The notes beneath the pieces were generated by a model, which saw nothing but the letters and a program-made list of their open reading frames with translations, was not told the DNA's origin and did not search any database. From NCBI GenBank assembly GCA_004352715.1, contig SCFE01000117.1, positions 586,727 to 650,726 of the forward strand: a DNA stretch of 64,000 nt, in the 5' to 3' direction. How positions within the stretch are numbered: position 1 is the stretch's first letter; each line of letters begins with the position of its first letter. Source of the DNA: Hofstenia miamia. Lineage: Eukaryota; Xenacoelomorpha; Acoela. The translations under genes were made by a program, and so were the position numbers. Of the stretch, positions 35,699-47,550 are shown one piece after another.

Positions 35699-38600
35699 GT
35701 ATTTTGTTTCTTATATAATCACCTGTCATTTAATACAGTAGATATATTCAAAAGAATACAGCTTATTGTCAATTATTTCACCTGCCAAATTGAAAACTGT
35801 CTGTATTTACTTTAACAGTAACACTACTTTTCAATAAATTTAAAGATGTTTTCTTTTATATTTTTAATAAATTGTGAGAAGACATGGGAGAGAATCAAAA
35901 GCCAATTTCATCACAAAAGTAATATTTGAAGGTAATCTGAAGAATAGGGGACTTCTAAAGCTACAAACCGACTTTATGCCTTAATTTCGTTGAGTTCCAC
36001 AATTCAAGTTAGTAAAGTTAAAATACTTAAAATTCAAACCAATGATTTCTTTATATTCAGTAAAAACATTAATGTGCAATTTAACAAATTTTTTGTTTTC
36101 CAATATTTAAGACCCTCAATGCCCAAAAAACCTTTGGAAAATAGATGCACACAGTTTTAGTGGATCAATTTAGTTTCACTACGCTAAATATTAACATGTT
36201 ATGTCATACCCACGTCATCGCATGAAATAAACCGCTTACTAAGTACTCTACCTTAATATTATCAAACAAATTGTATTCATATCTTCACTAATATTTCTGT
36301 ATGAAATACATCTTAGTCAAGATGGTTAATTGCTTTTAAGGTCAAGTTTGATCCAGCAAGGCTTCAATTAAACCGGATTGCGAGAATCTAAATCTTACAT
36401 GTGGATCGATCCATCGGTATACACGGGATATAGATCAGAAAATATAATTTATGGATATCCATGGTTCATTGGAAATCTAAAATCAAGACATAAACTAATT
36501 CACTCTTTAGTCATAAATTTTTAAATAAAATAGTTTAAAATATACAATGAAAATAACTTCCCCATTTTGTTGTATAAATCTGACAATATTATTCTTTAGT
36601 AAGTATTGGTTATTAAGTGATCGCAGTCAATCAAAGAATTTATACTGTTAAGGTCAATCCAGAGACTGTAAGATCCGGTTTCTTATTATGCAAGGGGAGC
36701 ACTAGCTTTTAGCGAATGCCTTGCCATTGCTCAATTTATATTGGGCTATTCCTTTTAAAATTATGATTTTGTATTTTCAATTTGAATTGATCAGCTGTCG
36801 TAGTTATGTAAACTGCTGAAGAACATGGATCTGTTGTGGATCGATACACTTAACTTTTTGGGTGGATTTGACTAGATATAGATCAGAAAGCATTTGATCC
36901 TCGAAAGCCTCGATGTTAGAGCTCTGCAAGACCACTCAGTCCCATGAGACTGAGTTCCGGGACAGAAATTGAGAATAACGTTTAAGTGAGATATTAGATT
37001 AAATAGGAAACTGGGAATAGGGTTTTTCAAAATTTGTGAAATTTTGGCAAAGCAAAAGATATGTCCTGGCATCAGCATTTTCACGCGTCTGGTATAAGAC
37101 GTATGGGATAGGACTGGGACGAATAAAATGTTGGACCCACTTAGCCTTCCTTTGGAAGGATGACATCAAAATCATATTTTCAGAAATGATTACAAATTTA
37201 TTACATGTATAATGAAGAAACTAGAATTGCAGATTTGAGAATCATTTGGCCACATTGGACTGTGGGATCCGAATATTTCATAGTAGTTCAGAATACTACT
37301 AAGTAAATACATTTGCTAAATATAAACGAAGTCCTTATCAGAGTTTTTAGTAACTGCATTTAAGCTTCTACAAGAAATTTTTAAGTTAAAAATCCTAAAT
37401 AACAAATAAATAGTATATCTCCAAAATAAAAATTTTTTTGTAGCAGTTGAAGGAATGCATTTTTAATAGTTAAATGTTCATTTAACTCTATTGTGTTGAA
37501 TGTTCTTTCCATATTTTGCTATACTTAAATTTTAATGTATACCAGCTGAATTTAATAAATATATCCCTTAGTATTTACAAGAGTGTTTTGAAAATTCCTT
37601 ACGACTTCTTACTGGATACAGTATACAGCACCTGCCCAATCACGTGTCTTTACATTTGCTAAATTTAGTGCATAAAATATATAAAAAATTGATTGTATTT
37701 TATAATGCATTTTCAAGTTCTCCTGTATCAGACCAAAGCTTCATCTGGGAAAACATTTTTATCAACTTCCATTTTGAAGGCAGTGCTTATATTGTATATA
37801 TTATTTTTTTCATTATTGATGCACAATTCAAAACAAAGTTTGCAGGTCTAATCACAATCGCAATCCTCAAACATTTCGAAAATATATTATTGTAGTTGTT
37901 AATGACTCCTTACATTCTCACATGACAATAGTGGTCAGGCTCTTAGGAACTCTCTTTAGGAAATTTAGCTATTGTCAGAGTAGGTCACTTGTACTTTGAG
38001 AAATGAACCTGGAACGAGGTAGAAATCAAGGTGTAATATAGTTTCTAAGAACCTGGTCATCAGTATAGGGTCTCATTTTAAAGGTTAAATATCGCAGTTA
38101 ATAATGTTCTAATTAATTCGGTGCTGCTCTTAAAATTGAATTTTTCTTCTAGGAATGGAGATGAAGATTAATTATAATATTACAAGGAGTTCTAATTTAG
38201 AACCCCTTGAATATTAAAATACAAATAGTTTACAATGCTTACAAATTATTTACAATTAAATAATAAAAACATGAATAATTTTCAGAAATATACCTGATTG
38301 CAAAATATGCAATGAAATCAACTATTTAAATGAATAAAAAAACTCATATTAATTAACATCGGAACAAGAATAGAATTTTGCCAAGGAACAAATAATGACT
38401 CTTGAACAAACATTAGGTTCAGGATATTCTCTTACATATTCACTCCAGAGGAGGTAATTTACCTTTTGTCTTTGGGTCTGTAAATGAATATAAGATTTAA
38501 TGATGATGAGTTCGATTTTTCCTTAAATATAACATTTTCTCTATCCAAGATGGTGCAAGTTAAAAGTGACATTCTAAAATGAAAATTTAATGAGGAAATT

Positions 38601-39627
38601 CACATAATTTCTCTAAGTATGTGTTAAAGTGTCCATTTTTATAGGCTTTCGTGGTCAAGAAGTTACACAAAAATATCTCATCCAATATGGCCTAGGCCAT
38701 TATGACTCCTATTCAATGCAAGATGTTGGCCATTATTCTAAATATTCATATTCTTAAAGGAGGGGCAAAAAATTTTATGATAGTTTAGAAACCTGCTTTT
38801 TGTTGAAAAAATATTTTATATCAAATCAATTTCTTTTTGAGGAAATTTAGTCATTTAATTGAAAGAGAACAAGGAGATGAGATCTTATTTTCCAAGCATT
38901 TGATTATCCGAAGTACTGAGCTACAATCTCCAGGCTTGCATAATGAAATGATATTGTCTTCCATTTCCATTCCATTTCTTCAACTACTTAAAAAATTTCC
39001 ATAATTTTCCATAAATTTTCAGATCCTTTCATAACTCTTAGAATTAGTGGTAATGATTCTTTAGTAAAAGTATTTTACTGGTCCTAGTCCCTCTTAGTTT
39101 CATTGGGTTTTGTCCTAGTCGTGTACCAGCCCAGTCTCAAACTTTTGGGACATAGTGGTCTCCTAAAACCCTACTAGTGGCTGACTAAACTGGCTTTAAG
39201 CTACTAATAGGTGATATTATTTGTTGGAGCTGCTAAGAGTACTTTTGAACTTAACCTGAGCCAAGGATATTTCGAATTAATTATTTCAGTTAATTTAAAT
39301 AATGTTCGTAATAATAAAATAATTCACACAAAGCTATGCCTAAATCTATAGGATTAGGCAAGATATCCAAAAATCTGCATAATGCGTTGGACATACAGTA
39401 AAAACGTTTCACACTTTGTCACTGTATTAGTCAAACGATTTCACACATTTTTAGGACGCCATTTTGGATGATTGGATGATCATTATTGAATTTCCACCAT
39501 ATTGGATAGAGACAATATTATATTCATGGTAAAATAATCGAATACGTTGAATTCGAGAGACGTATAAAAAAATAATTATAACGCATATCACCGGAGTAAC
39601 TATTTAGAAGAAAATAGCAAAAATATC
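35699..39627. other. K2P intron 3, first part
   Basis: Intron 3 runs from 35699 to 58859. This part has no supported exon. Short perfect hairpins occur at about 36929-36953 (ACTCAGTC...GACTGAGT) and about 38175-38205 (around TTCTAATTTAGAA). They may be small MITE relics but lack target duplications. Confidence 0.45.
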
Positions 39628-39936
39628 GATTTTCGAAGTCATTTTGGTCACAATTTTGTGAAACTGCTCTGCACCGACCAAAAATACATTTTTGGATTAA
39701 TTTCTTCTACAGAATTTGGCCTTGTAAGCTACCGGCTGATTTTATGCTTTCCAAAATCGCCGATATTGCATNNNNNNNNNNNNNNNNNNNNNGATTTTCG
39801 AAGTCATTTTGGTCACAATTTTGTGAAACTGCTCTGCACCGACCAAAAATACATTTTTGGATTAATTTCTTCTACAGAATTTGGCCTTGTAAGCTACCGG
39901 CTGATTTTATGCTTTCCAAAATCGCCGATATTGCAT
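39628..39936 (+). repeat. 144 bp exact duplication around a 21 N gap
   Basis: 39628-39771 and 39793-39936 appear identical, separated by N at 39772-39792. The exact match and the gap point to one locus represented twice by the assembler. Confidence 0.85.
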
Positions 39937-41713
39937 CAACTCTAATTTAAGTGTAGTATGATTGGTTTACAATGTTCAAAATTCTTATTTCCAATGCACA
40001 AGCTTATCCATTATTATGATTTCTGCAACATCGACTTTCAAAAACGCAAGAATATCAGATACTATTTTCGTAAAATACTATAGCGTTTTCTCACCTATTT
40101 TTGTATTAGAATCAGGGTGAAAATCCAGGATGATTTATAATGAAAAGACAAAAACAAAATTCAATAACTAATGATTTTAAAAAAATATGAGGCATATAAA
40201 TCTTGAGTGATGCGAATTGTTTATGATATGCTGGACTTCATTATGATGTTATATGCTTGAGAAAATGAAGAAACAACCTAAAAATGATGTTCAATGGCTC
40301 GCAACATCACCTGGAATTTTCACTCTTGAACTTTTCTTTATGGTTGTCTTAAGGGAAGATTCTATCGTGGCAATTCTCAAACTGTCCCCGAGTTGCAGGA
40401 AGCCATCGTTACTGAAATACGATCCATACGTTCAGAAGTAACGAATGTCCAAGAAATAGCTGCAAAAATTCAAAGGTTTCAGGATCTAATGCTAATTTGT
40501 TTTTTTAATCGTTTTGTTAAATCTTTAGTTATGAAATCTTGGTTTTGTTTACTAAAGGCCTGTCTTAACTACACGATTTCATCTGCACGATAAAGTCCGT
40601 CCGATTAAATCGTGTAGTTAAGACAAGCCTTAAAAGACGGTACATTCTTTACAATTTAGAGTACCTTGCCCTCCAAATGACAATTGTCCACAACTTATGT
40701 ATCATTGCCTGAATTTCAGTAGAAAATTGATCTACTTTGGCATTGCAATTACCTGCCTTGCATATTTCAGCTGTTATACTTGAGAGTTTTTTTTTATTTC
40801 TCTACTCTTCTCTACTCAGTAAAGAACGGTTCTTCAAGTAAGTTTTGAGTTTTTATAAAGATGTCTTCTTTGATTGCATCAATGCAGAGATTGCAAAATG
40901 ATATTTATTCCTTATGTTTATATAGAAGGTCTGCTTGAGCAGTCGAAACCCAGAGCTTAATCTTTCAAACATTTGTATAGAAATAAATACAGTGGGAGAT
41001 TGTTCATTGCTTGAAATTCTAGATTGAATGTGCATCAAGATACGCAACCAATGACATGTTCCTATGAGAATCTTGAGAGCATGAGAAGTACGAACGACTG
41101 CTTGGCGTAAGCATAAATATTAATAAATATTACTGCAATTTCTACTTACAAATTAATATCGCATCTATATATAAATCATTTTGGATGTAGGCCAATTAAG
41201 AGCACTGTCAACGCAAACTTATCAAATATAGAAAAACTAAATGTTATGTAAATATCAATTTTTGAAAGCATTGGCATTTTTCAATTTTCAAATGCACTTC
41301 TTAATGAATTTCACAATTTTTAGGACAAAATTTATTATTCCTGAATTAAAAGTGTATGATAATTGATATTTTGAGTTTTCCTTTTATCCACGGCCTATTT
41401 TAATCACGGTCTGGCAATTAGCAGTGCAGTAAACAAAAAGGAATCGCTAAACGCAGTTAGAGCAAAAACTTTCTTCCAATTTCATCCAGGTATTCAATAT
41501 AAACAACATAACACTTTTTTTCACATTTAAATGCGCATCACAAAGCAAAAAGTTTAGATATACATATATATGCATGCAGTTGAATTCTATAATCTGTAGC
41601 TACATTGAACTTCAAACGCTTAACTTTAAGATGTGGTAAATTTATTGTTTATTATATATATTATGTTTCAAATGTTGGAAATTTTTCATGAGAATACAAA
41701 ACTGAAATATATT
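39937..41713. other. Intron 3 DNA without gene, apart from the 75 bp MITE
   Basis: AT-rich with no supported coding segment. Frames at 40253-40441, 40393-40593 and 40853-41047 overlap one another on both strands and show no domain. Confidence 0.45.
40556..40630. mobile_element. 75 bp palindromic MITE with TAA duplication
   Basis: TAA lies on both sides (40553-40555 and 40631-40633). The element is almost entirely two inverted arms: AGGCCTGTCTTAACTACACG to the left, and its complement with one change to the right, around a ~25 bp loop. TAA duplication suggests PIF/Harbinger mobilisation. It would fold into a strong hairpin if transcribed. Confidence 0.8.
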
Positions 41714-43662
41714 CTATACCATTTTCCGTCCAATAATGACATTTTTGCAATCAATAGTGACATTTTTGCAATCAATAGTGACAATATATTTTATCTATAT
41801 ATTGTTTGTATTTGTAAAACTTTGAACCATTGTACAATGTTTACATGTCTTTAATGCCAATGTACCCATGAATTACTATTTATGCTACTTTATGCGTAGT
41901 AAAAGATTATGCATGTAAATGATAATTCACGACTTTTGAAGGCTGATTTCAAAATTTTTGTGGGTATCATAGGTAATTCACTCATTAGTTATTGTAAGAT
42001 CAAAAATTTCTTCGATATTTCAAATTTGAATGTAAATAACCTAACTTTCAAATTTGAATAGCCTAATACAGTGTACTATCTTTTGTCAAAAATCCGCCCT
42101 AGTTATTACTATACTGACTTCAGCTATGTATGCAAAGATAACTGACGAAATTAGGAAAGCAATAATTGACCGAAATTAGGAAAGCAATAATTGACAAAGA
42201 GGAATCTGGAGGAAATTATGTACAACTTGAAGCAGGTTTTTGTGTAAAGAGAACGACAGCGATAGGGATAGTGAAAAGAGGCCGCAGAACAGCATGTAAA
42301 CGGGGTGGCGCTAGAAGTTCAAGGACAAAAATGACTGAAGAAATGATGTCCCCAGTGATTCGTACAATCGAGGAAAACCCTACAGTGACACTCAAAATAT
42401 TGTCTGAAAACATCCTGTTGGGACATGTCAGTCAATCTACGATCTACCGACATCTCGATGGCAGATTAATAACTTATAAGATGGTGAGAAATGAGCTTGT
42501 AAGTAGGAATACCAAAGAGAACATCAAGAAGAGGAAGAGATTTGCTATCGACTACCAAAGAGAAACACGACGCAAGGATCATCTGGATGAAATGAACTTT
42601 AATCTTTTTTGTCTTCGAAAGTTTGGAAGATCAGCTGTCGGGTCAAGAGCGATTGTACCAGTGAGGACGAGCAAAGGAACGAATTTGAACGTCATCTTGG
42701 CTGTGGATGATAATGGCTCAATTGTTCTGCAGCAAGCACATATGGGAAGCATCAAAGAGAAATTCAAAGACTTCATGCAGGAGTTGCCTTTGATGCTGAC
42801 CATTGAGGATGCAGTGATTTACATGGACAATGCGCCCATTCATATCAAGGAAGCAAACTTCCATGACGTCCAACAACAACATAAATTTGAACATTTGACG
42901 CACCGTACTCTCCGCAACTCAATCCAGTGGAAGGCTGCTTTTCAATCCTGAAAGCTGGTATAAAACGTCATCTTGGAAATCTTCATCCGCGACACGATCT
43001 TGCTGGTGCTGGAGATAACTTTCTGATTTCATATCGAGCTGGAATACTTTGGGATGCTCTTGAGCAAAGTATGCCTGATTTAACTCGAGCCAAAATTCGT
43101 AATCTATATCGTCGAGTAGATGCTGTTGTCGCTGACTGTGCACAAGGATTGCCTCTTGAAGCTTAGAGCTGCCTACTTTTGATGAATACATCGTTCTTTG
43201 TTCCAATATGCATTTTATTTTGTTTGTTGAAATACATATTATTTACATATTATTTACATATTATTTACATAGAATGTATCCTTTAGAATCGTTTCTAATT
43301 CGATAAAATAACCTATTGAATTCGATCAAATAGAAATTAATAATTACTGGGTATAATAGCAGTACATTAAGTCGCTCATACCGTTATAAATACAAAAAAT
43401 GCAAATAAAAAAATAAATACATGCATGTACATGCATAGATACATACATTTACATACATGCATAAGTGATAAATACATACAAGAACAAATAAATATATCTA
43501 AAATATATTGTCACTATTGATTGCAAAAATGTCACTATTGATTGCAAAAATGTCACTATTGATTGCAAAAATGTCACTATTGATAGCAAGAATGTCACTA
43601 TTGATTACAAAAATGTCATTGTTGATTGCAAAAATGTCATTATTGGACGGAAAATGGTATAG
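41714..43662 (+). mobile_element. IS630/Tc1-type DDE transposon, copy 1
   Basis: A nearly complete element of about 1.95 kb. Its ends are inverted copies of CTATACCATTTTCCGTCCAA plus TAATGAC. Inside each end lies a tandem array of a 21 bp unit (GTCACTATTGATTGCAAAAAT or its complement). There are two units at 41741-41782 on the left and six at 43510-43635 on the right. TATA-like dinucleotides at the borders are compatible with TA target choice, but the exact boundary base cannot be fixed. The transposase region follows as a separate entry. A second copy is at 46.0-47.55 kb in the same orientation. Confidence 0.85.
42126..43166 (+). pseudogene. DDE transposase of copy 1, frameshifted
   Basis: The transposase would cut and rejoin the ends of its own element. 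Two helix-turn-helix-like regions come first (FCVKRTTAIGIVKRG, then LLGHVSQSTIYRHLDG). The DDE core follows: first aspartate in HLDEMNFNLF, second in IYMDNAPIHIKE, and the glutamate in APYSPQLNPVEGCFSILKAG, roughly 34 residues after the second aspartate. The natural ATG is probably 42126 (MYAKITDEIRKAIID), but a 25 bp tandem duplication at 42146-42195 shifts the frame right after it. A second frameshift lies near 42895, just before the glutamate block. The C-terminal 79 codons continue to 43166 (TRAKIRNLYRRVDAVVADCA). It is inactive but only lightly damaged, so the insertion is fairly recent. Confidence 0.85.
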
Positions 43663-43718
43663 TGTTATTAATAGAATCTAATTCAATTCAATGCGTTTTA
43701 AATTTTTGCATTGTAGTA

Positions 43719-43856
43719 ATGACTACTGCTATTATTGGTACAAGCCGCATTAATAGGGCCAGAGAATTCTTTGGAACCGATGTTGTATTTTTTAAGCAAC
43801 CAGCGGGCAAGCTAGTGTACGACCGGTACACTTGCAAGAAGACATTTAGGAACTCT
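43719..43856 (+). CDS. SGNH-hydrolase-like gene, exon 1
   Basis: Exon of a small protein that resembles the SGNH/GDSL esterase fold. It begins at ATG 43719 or at an acceptor just before it (TTGCATTGTAG), and ends TCT before GTGTAA, phase 0. The opening MTTAIIGTSRINRAREFF fits SGNH block I, where GTS supplies the nucleophilic serine position. Three exons (43719-43856, 43905-44024, 44082-44306), all joined in phase 0, give 160 residues. It starts only 57 bp after the right end of the DDE transposon. SGNH proteins occur both as host enzymes and inside some retroelements, so the origin is open. If it is a gene, it lies in the K2P intron on the same strand. Confidence 0.5.
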
Positions 43857-43904
43857 GTGTAAATTTTTAATTTATCTTGAACATACATAAATGTATTTAC
43901 CTAG

Positions 43905-44024
43905 AATTCCGTTAAAGGTTTTTCTCTGGTGCTAGTCCAGTGGGGTGGCAATGATTTGGCCACCAGCAACAATATTTGCCGCATAGCCTGTGCTATGTCT
44001 CGGTGGATGCTGGCATTAGAGAAA
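43905..44024 (+). CDS. SGNH-hydrolase-like gene, exon 2
   Basis: Forty codons between a good acceptor (TTTACCTAG) and a usual donor (AAA before GTTAGT). It encodes SLVLVQWGGNDLATSNNICR, which matches SGNH block III: a hydrophobic strand followed by GGND, where the asparagine contributes to the oxyanion hole. The remainder is an amphipathic helix (MSRWMLALEK). The intron before it is 48 bp and the one after 57 bp. Confidence 0.55.
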
Positions 44025-44081
44025 GTTAGTGCCCTGTTTTAGTTATATATATATATATATATATATATTTAAATATTTCAG

Positions 44082-44306
44082 TCTAACAAGAAAGTTGTGC
44101 ATATTGGCGACATAACGCGGCCATCAATTGCTAAGGCGTTGCCAATTTTACAAGGATTGATTAAAAAGCACCACGTTTGCGACTTCGTTCACAGGCGGAT
44201 GACAGAATTAAGGAGGGTAGATGGCAAAACCACTTGTCATTTAAAGAATCATCAAAGAATGTCTCTCGACATCAAGGTGGTCATCAGGCGCCATCCTGTA
44301 GAGTAA
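44082..44306 (+). CDS. SGNH-hydrolase-like gene, exon 3
   Basis: Terminal exon with acceptor AATATTTCAG and stop at 44304. It starts SNKKVVHIGDITRPSIAKAL, matching the hydrophobic strand plus proline turn seen after block III in SGNH proteins. Block V should be D-x-x-H; here the sequence is VDGKTTCHLKNHQRM, so aspartate and histidine are present but spaced differently. The catalytic pair may therefore be displaced, or the protein may be non-enzymatic. The intron upstream contains a TA microsatellite (44044-44068). Confidence 0.5.
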   Translation, partial: SNKKVVHIGDITRPSIAKALPILQGLIKKHHVCDFVHRRMTELRRVDGKTTCHLKNHQRMSLDIKVVIRRHPVE

Positions 44307-44507
44307 AGGGATGAAAGTCGTTGTAGGGGTGGACTCCCCACGTTTATATTCCCCAATAGTGTTAGCAATGGAGGTTAGTATGTGTGCCTTGGATTGTTTG
44401 TCATGTGAGTTAGAGTGTATTCATTGCATTTCTCGTAGTTTTTAACCCTCGAATATATATATATATTGTTTAGGTTTGCCATGTATAAATATAATAATTG
44501 CCACATT

Positions 44508-44672
44508 CAGTGGCGCGTTTAGGAAAAGAAGGGGGTGGCTGACACTTTATTTTACAGAAAAAAACTGGAAAATGATTTTTTAGACAGAAATAAGCTTACA
44601 CAAAATGCAATCGTCTGTTGGCCCCAAAAAGGAGGGGGAGCGACCGCCCCTGCCCTCCTAAACGCGCCACTG
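44508..44672. mobile_element. hAT MITE with perfect 8 bp target duplication
   Basis: GCCACATT occurs immediately on both sides (44500-44507 and 44673-44680). Ends are perfect 17 bp inverted repeats starting CAGTGGCGCGTTTAGGA. An 8 bp duplication with CAGTGGCG ends is diagnostic of hAT. It is 165 bp long and non-coding. Perfect flanks suggest a young insertion. Confidence 0.92.
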
Positions 44673-45024
44673 GCCACATTGCTTTGTTATGATATACAAA
44701 TTCCAATTTCACACAATTACCATGAAGCATCCGCATTTTTGTTTTCCTTCACGCAACCCGCATACTACGACTTTTCTCCGCATATTTTAAATTGAAATAG
44801 TTTAGGCAGCTTTTAGAAAATTACATTCAATGCTTTTCAATTTACAAAATTTTCACGCGTTCAATGGTCTATCGACCGACATATAAATCTGCAAAAACAT
44901 ATTGCTCTCTTTCTCTCTTTAGCTAGAGTCGTGCCATCACACAGGTGTGGTTTAAATCTAACTGTTGATGAATTTGTTAATTGTGAGAAAGGAGACGAAG
45001 TGACTATAATTCAAGTGATGTAAC

Positions 45025-46024
45025 NNNNNNNNNNNNNNNNNNNNNNNNNNNNNNNNNNNNNNNNNNNNNNNNNNNNNNNNNNNNNNNNNNNNNNNNNNNN
45101 NNNNNNNNNNNNNNNNNNNNNNNNNNNNNNNNNNNNNNNNNNNNNNNNNNNNNNNNNNNNNNNNNNNNNNNNNNNNNNNNNNNNNNNNNNNNNNNNNNNN
45201 NNNNNNNNNNNNNNNNNNNNNNNNNNNNNNNNNNNNNNNNNNNNNNNNNNNNNNNNNNNNNNNNNNNNNNNNNNNNNNNNNNNNNNNNNNNNNNNNNNNN
45301 NNNNNNNNNNNNNNNNNNNNNNNNNNNNNNNNNNNNNNNNNNNNNNNNNNNNNNNNNNNNNNNNNNNNNNNNNNNNNNNNNNNNNNNNNNNNNNNNNNNN
45401 NNNNNNNNNNNNNNNNNNNNNNNNNNNNNNNNNNNNNNNNNNNNNNNNNNNNNNNNNNNNNNNNNNNNNNNNNNNNNNNNNNNNNNNNNNNNNNNNNNNN
45501 NNNNNNNNNNNNNNNNNNNNNNNNNNNNNNNNNNNNNNNNNNNNNNNNNNNNNNNNNNNNNNNNNNNNNNNNNNNNNNNNNNNNNNNNNNNNNNNNNNNN
45601 NNNNNNNNNNNNNNNNNNNNNNNNNNNNNNNNNNNNNNNNNNNNNNNNNNNNNNNNNNNNNNNNNNNNNNNNNNNNNNNNNNNNNNNNNNNNNNNNNNNN
45701 NNNNNNNNNNNNNNNNNNNNNNNNNNNNNNNNNNNNNNNNNNNNNNNNNNNNNNNNNNNNNNNNNNNNNNNNNNNNNNNNNNNNNNNNNNNNNNNNNNNN
45801 NNNNNNNNNNNNNNNNNNNNNNNNNNNNNNNNNNNNNNNNNNNNNNNNNNNNNNNNNNNNNNNNNNNNNNNNNNNNNNNNNNNNNNNNNNNNNNNNNNNN
45901 NNNNNNNNNNNNNNNNNNNNNNNNNNNNNNNNNNNNNNNNNNNNNNNNNNNNNNNNNNNNNNNNNNNNNNNNNNNNNNNNNNNNNNNNNNNNNNNNNNNN
46001 NNNNNNNNNNNNNNNNNNNNNNNN
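45025..46024. other. Assembly gap of 1000 N
   Basis: A round-number gap. It hides the left end of the second DDE transposon copy. Confidence 0.98.
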
Positions 46025-47550
46025 AATTTGAATAGCCTAATACAGTGTACTATCTTTTGTCAAAAATCCGCCCTAGTTATTACTATACTGACTTCAGCTA
46101 TGTATGCAAAGATAACTGACGAAATTAGGAAAGCAATAATTGACCGAAATTAGGAAAGCAATAATTGACAAAGAGGAATCTGGAGGAAATTATGTACAAC
46201 TTGCAGCAGATTTGGCTGTAAAGAGAACGACAGCGATAGGGATAGTGAAAAGAGGCCGCAGAACAGCATGTAAACGGGGTGGCGCTAGAAGTTCAAGGAC
46301 AAAAATGACTGAAGAAATGATGTCCCCAGTGATTCGTACAATCGAGGAAAACCCTACAGTGACACTCAAAATATTGTCTGAAAACATCCTGTTGGGACAT
46401 GTCAGTCAATCTACGATCTGCTGACATCTTGATGGCAGTTTAATAACTTATAAGATGGTGAGAAATGAGCTTGTAAGTAGGAATACCAAAGAGAACATCA
46501 AGAAGAGGAAGAGATTTGCAATCGACTACCAAAGAGAAACACGACGCAAGGATCATCTGGATGAAATGATCTTTAATCTTTTTTGTCTTTGAAAGTTTGG
46601 AAGATCAGCTGTCGGGTCAAGAGCGATTGTACCAGTGAGGACGAGCAAAGGAATGAATTTGAACGTCATCTTGGCTGTGAATGATAATGGCTCAATTGTT
46701 CTGCAGCAAGCACATATGGGAAGCATCAAAGAGAAATTCAAAGACTTAATGTAGGAGTTGTCTTTGATGCTGGCCATTGAGGATGCAGTGATTTACATGG
46801 ACAATGCGCCCATTCATATCAAGGAAGCAAACTTCCATGACGTCCAACAACAACATAAATTTGAACATTTGACGCACCGTACTCTCCGCAACTCAATCCA
46901 GTTGAAGGCTTTTCAATCCTGAAAGCTGGTATAAAACGTCATCTTGGAAATCTTCATCCACGACTGGAGATAACTCTCTGATTTCATATCGAGCTGGAAT
47001 ACTTCGGGATGCTCTTGAGCAAAGTATGCCTGATTTAACTCGAGCCAAAATTCGTAATCTATATTGTCGAGTAGATGCTGTTGTCGCTGACTGTGCACAA
47101 GGATTGCCTCTTGAAGCTTAGAGTTGCCTACTTTTGATGAATACATCGTTCTTTGTTCCAATATGCATTTTATTTTGTTTGTTGAAATACATATGATTTA
47201 CATATTATTTACATATTATTTACATAGAAAGTATCCTTTAGAATCGTTTCTAATTGATAAAATAACCTATTGAATTCGATCAAATAGAAATTAATTACTG
47301 GGTATAATAGCAGTACATTAAGTCACTCATACCGTTATAAATACAAAAAATGCAAATAAAAAAATAAATACACGCATGTACATGCATAGATACATACATT
47401 TACATACATGCATAAGTGATAAATGCATACAAGAACAAATAAATATATCTAAAATATATTGTCACTATTGATTGCAAAAATGTCACTATTGATTACAAAA
47501 ATGTTATTGTTGAATGCAAAAATGTCATTATTGGACGGAAAATGGTATAG
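46025..47550 (+). mobile_element. IS630/Tc1-type DDE transposon, copy 2 (left end in gap)
   Basis: Same family, orientation and order as copy 1, including the right terminus ending ACGGAAAATGGTATAG at 47550. Only three 21 bp subterminal units are present here (47461-47523) against six in copy 1. The transposase is more damaged. The frameshifting 25 bp duplication at the start is shared with copy 1. Extra stops occur near 46423, 46591 and 46754, and a deletion at about 46962 removes around 20 bases. The HTH (LAVKRTTAIGIVKRG) and second aspartate (MDNAPIH) blocks are kept. The first residue after the HLDEM motif differs (HLDEMIFNLF). Confidence 0.85.

Noticed and set aside
36929-36953. ACTCAGTC/GACTGAGT hairpin as a terminator or MITE
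   Set aside because: Too short, with no flanking duplication and no transcript context.
42216-42903. Minus-strand frames opposite the DDE transposase
   Set aside because: Antisense shadows of the transposase.
43510-43635. Regular 21 bp repeats considered as a CRISPR array
   Set aside because: Units are contiguous with no spacers, lie at a transposon end and recur inverted at the other end.
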